From positions 1,054,001 to 1,118,000 of the forward strand of contig CAMPEJ010000003.1 of NCBI GenBank assembly GCA_946800325.1: a DNA stretch of 64,000 nucleotides. Reading direction: 5' to 3'. Positions 11,285 to 23,170 of the stretch are shown one piece after another. The stretch comes from Luzula sylvatica (lineage: Eukaryota > Streptophyta > Magnoliopsida > Poales > Juncaceae). How positions within the stretch are numbered: position 1 is the stretch's first letter; every line of letters begins with the position of its first letter. The notes beneath the pieces were generated by a model. It saw only the letters and a list, made by a program, of their open reading frames with translations. It did not search any database and was not told the DNA's origin. The position numbers and the translations under genes were made by a program.

Positions 11285-13392
11285 CAAATGATCTCAAAAT
11301 ACGTTATTTGAACTCGCCAAAGCATAAACAAATTGTTTTCAATCGAAAAACAAACTTTCTTAGTGTTTGTAAATTTTGGTAAAATCTAATGTGGTAAAAA
11401 ATACGATTCAAATGATCTCAAAATACGTTATTTGAACTCCCCAAAACATAAACAAATTGTTTTGAATCGAAAAACAAACTTTCTTAGTGTTTGTAAATTT
11501 TGGTGAAATGTTATGTGGTAAAAGATACGATTCGAATGATCTAAAAATATGTTATTTGAACTCCCCAAAGCATAAACAAATTGTTTTGAATCGAAAAACA
11601 AACTTTCTTAGTGTTTGTAAATTTTGGTGAAATGTTATGTGGTAAAAGATACGATTCCATTGATCTCAAAATACGTTATTTGAACTCCCCAAAGCATAAA
11701 CAGATTGTTTTGAATCGAAAAACAAACTTTCTTAGTGTTTGTAAATTTTGGTGAAATGTTATATGGAAAAAGATACGATTCAAATGATCTCAAATTACGT
11801 TATTTGAACTCCCCAAAGCATAAACAGAATGTTTTGAATCGAAAAACAAACTTTCTTAGTGTTTGTAAATTTTGGCGAAATGTTATGTGGTAAAAGATAC
11901 GATTCAAATGATCTCAAAATACGTAATTTGAACTCCCCAAACCATAAACAAATTGTTTTGAATCGAAAAACAAACTTTCTTAGTGTTTGTAAATTTTGGT
12001 AAAATGTTATGTGGTAAAAGATACGATTCAAATGATCTCAAAATACGTTATTTGAACTCCCCAAAGCATAAACAGATTGTTTTGAATCGAAAAACAAACT
12101 TTCTTAGTGTTTCTAAATTTTGGTAAAATGTTATGTGGTAAAAGATACGATTCAAATGATCTCAAAATACGTTATTTGAACTCCCCAAAGCATAAACAGA
12201 TTGTTTTGAATCGAAAAACAAACTTTCTTAGTGTTTGTAAATTTGGGTAAAATGTTATGTGGTAAACGATACGATTCAAATGATCTCAAAATACGTTATT
12301 TGAACTCCCCAAAGCATAAACAGATTGTTTTGAATCGAAAAACAAACTTTCTTAGTGTTTGTAAATTTTGGTGAAATGTTATGTGGTAAACGATACGATT
12401 CAAATGATCTCAAAATACGTTATTTGAACTCCCCAAAGCATAAACACATTGTTTTGAATCGAAAAACAAACTTTCTTAGTGTTTGTAAATTTTGGTAAAA
12501 TGTTATGTGGTAAACGATACGATTCAAATGATCTCAAAATACGTTATTTGAACTCACCAAAGCATAAACAAATTGTTTTGAATCGAAAAACAAACTTTCT
12601 TAGTGTTTGTAAATTTTGGTGAAATGTTATGTAGTAAAAGATACGATTCAAATGATCTCAAAATACGTTATTTGAACACCCCAAAGCATAAACACATTGT
12701 TTTGAATCGAAAAACAAACTTTATTAGTGTTTGTAAATTTTGGTGAAATGTTATGTTGTAAAAGATACGATTCAAATGATCTAACAATACGTTATTTGAA
12801 CTCCCCAAAGCATAAACAAATTGTTTTGAATCGAAAAACAAACTGTCTTAGTGTTTGTAAATTTTGGTGAAATGTTATGTGGTAAAAGATACGATTCAAA
12901 TGATCTAAAAATATGTTATTTGAACTCCACAAAGCATAAACAAATTGTTTTGAATCGAAAAACAAACTGTCTTAGTGTTTGTAAATTTTGGTGAAATGTT
13001 ATGTAGTAAAAGATACGATTCAAATGATCTCAAAATACGTTCTTTGAACTCCCCAAAGCATAAACAAATTGTTTTGAATCGAAAAACAAACTGTCTTAGT
13101 GTTTGTAAATTTTGGTGAAATGTTATGTGGTAAAAGATACGGTTCAAATGATCTCAAAATGCGTTATTTGAACTCCCCAAAGCATAAACAAATTGTTTTG
13201 AATCGAAAAACAAACTGTCTTAGTGTTTGTAAATTTTGGTGAAATGTTATGTGGTAAAAAATACGATTCAAATGATCTCAAAATACGTTATTTGAACTCC
13301 CCAAAGCATAAACAAATTGTTTTGAATCGACAAACAAACTTTCTTAGTGTTTGTAAATTTGGGTGAAATGTTATGTGGTAAAAGATACGATT
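11285..13392 (+). repeat. HOR unit 5, partial (17 monomers)
   Basis: This unit follows the HOR order through the AAAATGCG monomer at 13,145, then has the GAATCGACAAAC monomer at 13,269 as in unit 1, not the 23-mer tail. It has more private changes than units 2 to 4: G at 11,316, C at 12,113, A at 12,556 and A at 12,678. It is the boundary copy of the regular zone. Confidence 0.9.
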
Positions 13393-14880
13393 CAAATGAT
13401 CTCAAAATACGTTATTTGAACTCCCCAAAGCATAAACATATTGTTTTGAATCGAAAAACAAACTGTCTTAGTGTTTGTAAATTTTGGTGAAATGTTATGT
13501 GGTAAAAGATACGATTCAAATGATCTCAAAATACGTTATTTGAACTCCCCAAAGCATAAACAGATTATTTTGAATCGAAAAACAAACTTTCTTAGTGTTT
13601 GTAAATTTTGGTGAAATGTTATGTGGTAAAAGATACGATTCAAATGATCTCAAAATACGTTATTTGAACTCCCCAAAGCATAAACAGATTGTTTTGAATC
13701 GAAAAACAAACTTTCTTAGTGTTTGTAAATTTTGGTGAAATGTTATGTGGTAAAAGATACGATTCAAATGATGTAAAAATACGTTATTTGAACTCCCCAA
13801 AGCATAAACCGATTGTTTTGAATCGAAAAACAAACTTTCTTAGTGTTTGTAAATTTTGGTGAAATGTTATGTGGTACAAGATACGATTCAAATGATCTCA
13901 AAATACGTTATTTGAACTCCCCAATGCATAAACAAATTGTTTTGAATCGAAAATCAAACTTTCTTAGTGTTTGTAAATTTTGGTGAAATGTTATGTGGTA
14001 AAAGATACGATTCAAATGATCTCAAAATACGTTATTTGAACTCCCCAAAGAATAAACAGACTGTTTTGAATCGAAAAACAAACTTTCTTAGTGTTTGTAA
14101 ATTTTGGTGAAATGTTATGTGGTAACAGATACGATTCAAATGATCTAAAAATACGTTATTTGAACTCCCCAAAGCATAAACAAATTATTTTGAATCGAAA
14201 AACAAACTTTCTTAGTGTTTGTAATTTTTGGTGAAATGTTATGTGGTAAAAGATACGATTCAAATGATCTCAAAATACGTTATTTGAACTCCCCAAAGCA
14301 TAAACAGATTATTTTGAATCGAAAAACAAACTTTCTTAGTGTTTGTAAATTTTGGTGAAATGTTATGTGGTAAAAGATACGATTCAAATGATCTCAAAAT
14401 ACGTTATTTGAACTCCCCAAAGCATAAACAGATTGTTTTGAATCGAAAAACAAACTTTCTTAGTGTTTGTAAATTTTGGTGAAATGTTATGTGGTAAAAG
14501 ATACGATTCAAATGATGTAAAAATACGTTATTTGAACTCCCCAAAGCATAAACCGATTGTTTTGAATCGAAAAACAAACTTTCTTAGTGTTTGTAAATTT
14601 TGGTGAAATGTTATGTGGTACAAGATACGATTCAAATGATCTCAAAATACGTTATTTGAACTCCCCAATGCATAAACAAATTGTTTTGAATCGAAAATCA
14701 AACTTTCTTAGTGTTTGTAAATTTTGGTGAAATGTTATGTGGTAAAAGATACGATTCAAATGATCTCAAAATACGTTATTTGAACTCCCCAAAGCATAAA
14801 CAGATTGTTTTGAATCGAAAAACAAACTTTCTTAGTGTTTGTAAATTTTGGTGAAATGTTATGTGGTAAAAGATACGATT

Positions 14881-17236
14881 CAAATGATCTCAAAATACGT
14901 TATTTGAACTCCCCAAAGCATAAACAGATTATTTTGAATCGAAAAACAAACTTTCTTAGTGTTTGTAAATTTTGGTGAAATGTTATGTGGTAAAAGATAC
15001 GATTCAAATGATGTAAAAATACGTTATTTGAACTCCCCAAAGCATAAACAGATTGTTTTGAATCGAATAACAAACTTTCTTAGTGTTTGTAAATTTTGGT
15101 GAAATGTAATGTAGTAAAAGATACGATTCAAATGATCTCAAAATACGTTACTTGAACTCCCCAAAGCATAAACAGATTTTTTTGAATCGAAAAACAAACT
15201 TTCTTAGTGTTTTTAAATTTTGGTGAAATGTTATGTGGTAAAAGATACGATTCAAATGATCTCAAAATACGTTATTTGAACTCCCCAAAGCATAAACAAA
15301 TTGTTTTGAATCGAAAAACAAACTTTCTTAGTGTTTGTAAATTTTGGTGAAATGTTATGTGGTAAAAGATACGATTCAAATGATCTCAAAATACGTTATT
15401 TGAACTCCCCAAAGCATAAACAGACTGTTTTGAATCGAAAAACAAACTTTCTTAGTGTTTGTAAATTTTGGTGAAATGTTATGTGGTAAAAGATACGATT
15501 CAAATGATCTCAAAATACATTATTTGAACTCCCCAAAGCATAAACAGATTGTTTTGAATCGAAAAACAAACTTTCTTAGTGTTTGTAAATTTTGGTGAAA
15601 TGTTATGTGGTAAAAGATACGATTCAAATGATCTCAAAATACGTTATTTGAACTCCCCAAAGCATAAACAGATTATTTTGAATCGAAAAACAAACTTTCT
15701 TAGTGTTTGTAAATTTTGGTGAAATGTTATGTGGTAAAAGATACGATTCAAATGATGTAAACATACGTTATTTGAACTCCCCAAAGCATAAACAGATTGT
15801 TTTGAATCGAAAAACAAACTTTCTTAGTGTTTGTAAATTTTGGTGAAATGTTATGTGGTAAAAGATACGATTCAAATGATCTCAAAATACGTTATTTGAA
15901 CTCCCCAAAGAATAAACAGACTGTTTTGAATCGAAAAACAAACTGTCTTAGTGTTTGTAAATTTTGGTGAAATGTTATGTGGTAAAAGATACGGTTCAAA
16001 TGATCTCAAAATGCGTTATTTGAACTCCCCAAAGCATAAACAAATTGTTTTGAATCGAAAAACAAACTGTCTTAGTGTTTGTAAATTTTGGTGAAATGTT
16101 ATGTGGTAAAAAATACGATTCAAATGATCTCAAAATACGTTATTTGAACTCCCCAAAGCATAAACAAATTGTTTTGAATCGACAAACAAACTTTCTTAGT
16201 GTTTGTAAATTTTGGTGAAATGTTATGTGGTAAAAGATACGATTCAAATGATCTCAAAATACGTTATTTGAACTCCCCTAAGCATAAACAGATTGTTTTG
16301 AATCGAAAAACAAACTGTCTTAGTGTTTGTAAATTTTGGTGAAATGTTATGTGGTAAAAGATACGATTCAAATGATCTCAAAATACGTTATTTGAACTCC
16401 CCAAAGCATAAACAGATTATTTTGAATCGAAAAACAAACTTTCTTAGTGTTTGTAAATTTTGGTGAAATGTTATGTGGTAAAAGATACGATTCAAATGAT
16501 CTCAAAATACGTTATTTGAACTCCCCAAAGCATAAACAGATTGTTTTGAATCGAAAAACAAACTTTCTTAGTGTTTGTAAATTTTGGTGAAATGTTATGT
16601 GGTAAAAGATACGATTCAAATGATGTAAAAATACGTTATTTGAACTCCCCAAAGCATAAACAAATTGTTTTGAATCGAAAAACAAACTTTCTTAGTGTTT
16701 GTAAATTTTGGTGAAATGTTATGTGGTAAAAGATACGATTCAAATGATGTAAAAATACGTTATTTGAACTCCCCAAAGCATAAACCGATTGTTTTGAATC
16801 GAAAAACAAACTTTCTTAGTATTTGTAAATTTTGGTGAAATGTTATGTGGTAAAAGATACGATTCAAATGATCTCAAAATACGTTATTTGAACTCCCCAA
16901 AGCATAAACCGATTGTTTTGAATCGAAAAACAAACTTTCTTAGTATTTGTAAATTTTGGTGAAATGTTATGTGGTAAAAGATACGATTCAAATGATCTCA
17001 AAATACGTTATTTGAACTCTCCAAAGCATAAACAGATTGTTTTGAATCGAAAAACAAACTTTCTTAGTGTTTGTAAATTTTGGTGAAATGTTATGTGGTA
17101 AAAGATACGATTCAAATGATCTCAAAATACGTTATTTGAACTCCCCAAAGCATAAACAAATTGTTTTGAATCGAAAAACAAACTTTCTTAGTGTTTGTAA
17201 ATTTTGGTGAAATGTTATGTGGTAAAAGATACGATT
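14881..17236 (+). repeat. 19-monomer segment, left copy of a 28-monomer-distance duplication
   Basis: Nineteen consecutive monomers correspond to 18,353-20,708 at a shift of 3,472 bp (28 monomers). Shared order includes GAATCGAATAAC, TTACTTG, CAGACTG, ATACATT, AGAATAAACAGACTG, ACGGTTC, GACAAAC, two AAACCG monomers and GAACTCTCC. Differences seen are few: GTAAACATACG near 15,763 and CCCCTAAG near 16,279 here, and two in the other copy. Confidence 0.88.
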
Positions 17237-18972
17237 CAAATGATCTCAAAATACGTTATTTGAACTCCCCAAAGCATAAACAAATTGTTTTGAATCGAAA
17301 AACAAGCTTTCTTAGTGTTTGTAAATTTTGGTGAAATGTTATGTGGTAAAAGATACGATTCAAATGATCTCAAAATACGTTATTTGAACTCCCCAAAGCA
17401 TAAACAGATTGTTTTGAATTGAAAAACAAACTGTCTTAGTGTTTGTAAATTTTGGTGAAATGTTATGTGGTAAAAGATACGATTCAAATGATCTCAAAAT
17501 ACGTTATTTGAACTCCCCAAAGCATAAACAGATTATTTTGAATCGAAAAACAAACTTTCTTAGTGTTTGTAAATTTTGGTGAAATGTTATGTGGTAAAAG
17601 ATACGATTCAAATGATGTAAAAATACGTTATTTGAACTCCCCAAAGCATAAACAGATTGTTTTGAATCGAAAAACAAACTTTCTTAGTGTTTGTAAATTT
17701 TGGTGAAATGTTATGTGGTACAAGATACGATTCAAATGATCTCAAAATACGTTATTTGAACTCCCCAATGCATAAACAAATTGTTTTGAATCGAAAATCA
17801 AACTTTCTTAGTGTTTGTAAATTTTGGTGAAATGTTATGTGGTAAAAGATACGATTCAAATGATCTCAAAATACGTTATTTGAACTCCCCAAAGAATAAA
17901 CAGACTGTTTTGAATCGAAAAACAAACTTTCTTAGTGTTTGTAAATTTTGGTGAAATGTTATGTGGTAACAGATACGATTCAAATGATCTAAAAATACGT
18001 TATTTGAACTCCCCAAAGCATAAACAAATTATTTTGAATCGAAAAACAAACTTTCTTAGTGTTTGTAATTTTTGGTGAAATGTTATGTGGTAAAAGATAC
18101 GATTCAAATGATCTCAAAATACGTTATTTGAACTCCCCAAAGCATAAACCGATTGTTTTGAATCGAAAAACAAACTTTCTTAGTATTTGTAAATTTTGGT
18201 GAAATGTTATGTGGTAAAAGATACGATTCAAATGATCTCAAAATACATTATTTGAACTCCCCAAAGCATAAACAGATTGTTTTGAATCGAAAAACAAACT
18301 TTCTTAGTGTTTGTAAATTTTGGTGAAATGTTATGTGGTAAAAGATACGATTCAAATGATCTCAAAATACGTTATTTGAACTCCCCAAAGCATAAACAGA
18401 TTATTTTGAATCGAAAAACAAACTTTCTTAGTGTTTGTAAATTTTGGTGAAATGTTATGTGGTAAAAGATACGATTCAAATGATGTAAAAATACGTTATT
18501 TGAACTCCCCAAAGCATAAACAGATTGTTTTGAATCGAATAACAAACTTTCTTAGTGTTTGTAAATTTTGGTGAAATGTAATGTAGTAAAAGATACGATT
18601 CAAATGATCTCAAAATACGTTACTTGAACTCCCCAAAGCATAAACAGATTTTTTTGAATCGAAAAACAAACTTTCTTAGTGTTTTTAAATTTTGGTGAAA
18701 TGTTATGTGGTAAAAGATACGATTCAAATGATCTCAAAATACGTTATTTGAACTCCCCAAAGCATAAACAAATTGTTTTGAATCGAAAAACAAACTTTCT
18801 TAGTGTTTGTAAATTTTGGTGAAATGTTATGTGGTAAAAGATACGATTCAAATGATCTCAAAATACGTTATTTGAACTCCCCAAAGCATAAACAGACTGT
18901 TTTGAATCGAAAAACAAACTTTCTTAGTGTTTGTAAATTTTGGTGAAATGTTATGTGGTGAAAGATACGATT
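16989..18972 (+). repeat. 16-monomer segment, left copy of a 34-monomer-distance duplication
   Basis: Sixteen monomers match 21,205-23,170 at a shift of 4,216 bp (34 monomers) before the 18-bp deletion in the right copy. The AAGCTT-containing variant ACAAGCTTTC appears at both 17,303 and 21,519, in an otherwise rare combination with the GAATTG monomer that follows. Confidence 0.87.
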
Positions 18973-20708
18973 CAAATGATCTCAAAATACATTATTTGAA
19001 CTCCCCAAAGCATAAACAGATTGTTTTGAATCGAAAAACAAACTTTCTTAGTGTTTGTAAATTTTGGTGAAATGTTATGTGGTAAAAGATACGATTCAAA
19101 TGATCTCAAAATACGTTATTTGAACTCCCCAAAGCATAAACAGATTATTTTGAATCGAAAAACAAACTTTCTTAGTGTTTGTAAATTTTGGTGAAATGTT
19201 ATGTGGTAAAAGATACGATTCAAATGATGTAAAAATACGTTATTTGAACTCCCCAAAGCATAAACAGATTGTTTTGAATCGAAAAACAAACTTTCTTAGT
19301 GTTTGTAAATTTTGGTGAAATGTTATGTGGTAAAAGATACGATTCAAATGATCTCAAAATACGTTATTTGAACTCCCCAAAGAATAAACAGACTGTTTTG
19401 AATCGAAAAACAAACTGTCTTAGTGTTTGTAAATTTTGGTGAAATGTTATGTGGTAAAAGATACGGTTCAAATGATCTCAAAATGCGTTATTTGAACTCC
19501 CCAAAGCATAAACAAATTGTTTTGAATCGAAAAACAAACTGTCTTAGTGTTTGTAAATTTTGGTGAAATGTTATGTGGTAAAAAATACGATTCAAATGAT
19601 CTCAAAATACGTTATTTGAACTCCCCAAAGCATAAACAAATTGTTTTGAATCGACAAACAAACTTTCTTAGTGTTTGTAAATTTTGGTGAAATGTTATGT
19701 GGTAAAAGATACGATTCAAATGATCTCAAAATACGTTATTTGAACTCCCCAAAGCATAAACAGATTGTTTTGAATCGAAAAACAAACTGTCTTAGTGTTT
19801 GTAAATTTTGGTGAAATGTTATGTGGTAAAAGATACGATTCAAATGATCTCAAAATACGTTATTTGAACTCCCCAAAGCATAAACAGATTATTTTGAATC
19901 GAAAAACAAACTTTCTTAGTGTTTGTAAATTTTGGTGAAATGTTATGTGGTAAAAGATACGATTCAAATGATCTCAAAATACGTTATTTGAACTCCCCAA
20001 AGCATAAACAGATTGTTTTGAATCGAAAAACAAACTTTCTTAGTGTTTGTAAATTTTGGTGAAATGTTATGTGGTAAAAGATACGATTCAAATGATGTAA
20101 AAATACGTTATTTGAACTCCCCAAAGCATAAACAAATTGTTTTGAATCGAAAAACAAACTTTCTTAGTGTTTGTAAATTTTGGTGAAATGTTATGTGGTA
20201 AAAGATACGATTCAAATGATGTAAAAATACGTTATTTGAACTCCCCAAAGCATAAACCGATTGTTTTGAATCGAAAAACAAACTTTCTTAGTATTTGTAA
20301 ATTTTGGTGAAATGTTATGTGGTAAAAGATACGATTCAAATGATCTCAAAATACGTTATTTGAACTCCCCAAAGCATAAACCGATTGTTTTGAATCGAAA
20401 AACAAACTTTCTTAGTATTTGTAAATTTTGGTGAAATGTTATGTGGTAAAAGATACGATTCAAATGATCTCAAAATACGTTATTTGAACTCTCCAAAGCA
20501 TAAATAGATTGTTTTGAATCGAAAAACAAACTTTCTTAGTGTTTGTAAATTTTGGTGAAATGTTATGTGGTAAAAGATACGATTCAAATGATCTCAAAAT
20601 ACGTTATTTGAACTCCCCAAAGCATAAACAAATTGTTTTGAATCGAAAAACAAACTTTCTTAGTGTTTGTAAATTTTGGTGAAATGTTATGTGGTAAAAG
20701 ATACGATT
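18353..20708 (+). repeat. 19-monomer segment, right copy of a 28-monomer-distance duplication
   Basis: Matches 14,881-17,236 in monomer order. Private differences are GTGGTGAAAG near 18,960 and AAATAGATTG near 20,505. The AAATAGATTG variant is shared with the monomer at 21,205, which links this copy to the next duplication. Confidence 0.88.
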
Positions 20709-21204
20709 CAAATGATCTCAAAATACGTTATTTGAACTCCCCAAAGCATAAACAAATTGTTTTGAATCGAAAAACAAACTGTCTTAGTGTTTGTAAATTT
20801 TGGTGAAATGTTATGTGGTAAAAGATACGATTCAAATGATCTCAAAATACGTTATTTGAACTCCCCAAAGCATAAACAGACTGTTTTGAATCGAAAAACA
20901 AACTTTCTTAGTGTTTGTAAATTTTGGTGAAATGTTATGTGGTAAAAGATACGATTCAAATGATCTCAAAATACATTATTTGAACTCCCCAAAGCATAAA
21001 CAGATTGTTTTGAATCGAAAAACAAACTTTCTTAGTGCTTGTAAATTTTGGTGAAAGGTTATGTAGTAAAAGATACGATTCAAATAATCTCAAAATACGT
21101 TATTTGAACTCCCCAAAGCATAAACACATTGTTTTGAATCGAAAAACAAACTGTCTTAGTGTTTGTAAATATTGGTGAAATGTTATGTGGTAAAAGATAC
21201 GATT

Positions 21205-23170
21205 CAAATGATCTCAAAATACGTTATTTGAACTCTCCAAAGCATAAATAGATTGTTTTGAATCGAAAAACAAACTTTCTTAGTGTTTGTAAATTTTGGT
21301 GAAATGTTATGTGGTAAAAGATACGATTCAAATGATCTCAAAATACGTTATTTGAACTCCCCAAAGCATAAACAAATTGTTTTGAATCGAAAAACAAACT
21401 TTCTTAGTGTTTGTAAATTTTGGTGAAATGTTATGTGGTAAAAGATACGATTCAAATGATCTCAAAATACGTTATTTGAACTCCCCAAAGCATAAACAAA
21501 TTGTTTTGAATCGAAAAACAAGCTTTCTTAGTGTTTGTAAATTTTGGTGAAATGTTATGTGGTAAAAGATACGATTCAAATGATCTCAAAATACGTTATT
21601 TGAACTCCCCAAAGCATAAACAGATTGTTTTGAATTGAAAAACAAACTGTCTTAGTGTTTGTAAATTTTGGTGAAATGTTATGTGGTAAAAGATACGATT
21701 CAAATGATCTCAAAATACGTTATTTGAACTCCCCAAAGCATAAACAGATTATTTTGAATCGAAAAACAAACTTTCTTAGTGTTTGTAAATTTTGGTGAAA
21801 TGTTATGTGGTAAAAGATACGATTCAAATGATGTAAAAATACGTTATTTGAACTCCCCAAAGCATAAACAGATTGTTTTGAATCGAAAAACAAACTTTCT
21901 TAGTGTTTGTAAATTTTGGTGAAATGTTATGTGGTACAAGATACGATTCAAATGATCTCAAAATACGTTATTTGAACTCCCCAATGCATAAACAAATTGT
22001 TTTGAATCGAAAATCAAACTTTCTTAGTGTTTGTAAATTTTGGTGAAATGTTATGTGGTAAAAGATACGATTCAAATGATCTCAAAATACGTTATTTGAA
22101 CTCCCCAAAGAATAAACAGACTGTTTTGAATCGAAAAACAAACTTTCTTAGTGTTTGTAAATTTTGGTGAAATGTTATGTGGTAACAGATACGATTCAAA
22201 TGATCTAAAAATACGTTATTTGAACTCCCCAAAGCATAAACAAATTATTTTGAATCGAAAAACAAACTTTCTTAGTGTTTGTAATTTTTGGTGAAATGTT
22301 ATGTGGTAAAAGATACGATTCAAATGATCTCAAAATACGTTATTTGAACTCCCCAAAGCATAAACCGATTGTTTTGAATCGAAAAACAAACTTTCTTAGT
22401 ATTTGTAAATTTTGGTGAAATGTTATGTGGTAAAAGATACGATTCAAATGATCTCAAAATACATTATTTGAACTCCCCAAAGCATAAACAGATTGTTTTG
22501 AATCGAAAAACAAACTTTCTTAGTGTTTGTAAATTTTGGTGAAATGTTATGTGGTAAAAGATACGATTCAAATGATCTCAAAATACGTTATTTGAACTCC
22601 CCAAAGCATAAACAGATTATTTTGAATCGAAAAACAAACTTTCTTAGTGTTGTTATGTGGTAAAAGATACGATTCAAATGATGTAAAAATACGTTATTTG
22701 AACTCCCCAAAGCATAAACAGATTGTTTTGAATCGAATAACAAACTTTCTTAGTGTTTGTAAATTTTGGTGAAATGTAATGTAGTAAAAGATACGATTCA
22801 AATGATCTCAAAATACGTTACTTGAACTCCCCAAAGCATAAACAGATTTTTTTGAATCGAAAAACAAACTTTCTTAGTGTTTTTAAATTTTGGTGAAATG
22901 TTATGTGGTAAAAGATACGATTCAAATGATCTCAAAATACGTTATTTGAACTCCCCAAAGCATAAACAAATTGTTTTGAATCGAAAAACAAACTTTCTTA
23001 GTGTTTGTAAATTTTGGTGAAATGTTATGTGGTAAAAGATACGATTCAAATGATCTCAAAATACGTTATTTGAACTCCCCAAAGCATAAACAGACTGTTT
23101 TGAATCGAAAAACAAACTTTCTTAGTGTTTGTAAATTTTGGTGAAATGTTATGTGGTAAAAGATACGATT
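21205..23170 (+). repeat. 16-monomer segment, right copy of a 34-monomer-distance duplication
   Basis: Corresponds to 16,989-18,972. Its first monomer (GAACTCTCC with AAATAGATTG) also repeats the monomer at 20,461 six units upstream, so the two are joined by a 744-bp (6-mer) duplication step. It contains the only 106-bp monomer of the window. Confidence 0.87.
22569..22674 (+). repeat. Truncated 106-bp monomer (18-bp deletion)
   Basis: The sequence runs CTTAGTGTTGTTATGTGG, missing 18 bp between monomer positions about 85 and 102 (junction near 22,651). The equivalent monomer at 18,353 is intact, so the loss post-dates the 34-monomer duplication. The register is shifted by -18 for the next 38 kb. 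Confidence 0.95.

Larger units (their letters stand above)
1..13392 (+). repeat. Regular HOR zone: 23-mer units with one 21-mer
   Basis: A unique ordered series of variant monomers recurs: TTTTCAATCG, CCAAAACATAA, CGAATGATCTAAAAATATG, CCATTGATCTC, CTCAAATTACG, ACGTAATTTG with CCAAACCATAA, and so on. The TTTTCAATCG monomer starts at 125, 2,729, 5,581, 8,433 and 11,285, giving spacings of 21, 23, 23 and 23 monomers. The TTTGGCGAAATG variant, in the CTCAAATTACG monomer, is confined to this zone. The zone ends where the next monomers (13,393 and 13,517) switch to the CAGATTATTTTG type of the mosaic region. Confidence 0.95.
13393..23170 (+). repeat. Mosaic HOR zone with 28-, 34- and 6-monomer repeat distances
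   Basis: New monomer types appear here: CAGATTATTTTG, CCCCAATGCATAA with GAAAATCAAAC, AGAATAAACAGACTG, GAATCGAATAAC with AATGTAATGTAG, TTACTTGAAC, and CAGATTTTTTTG with AGTGTTTTT. The CCCCAATG monomer recurs at distances of 6, 25 and 34 monomers, so no single HOR length applies. Overlapping duplications are listed separately. Confidence 0.88.
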
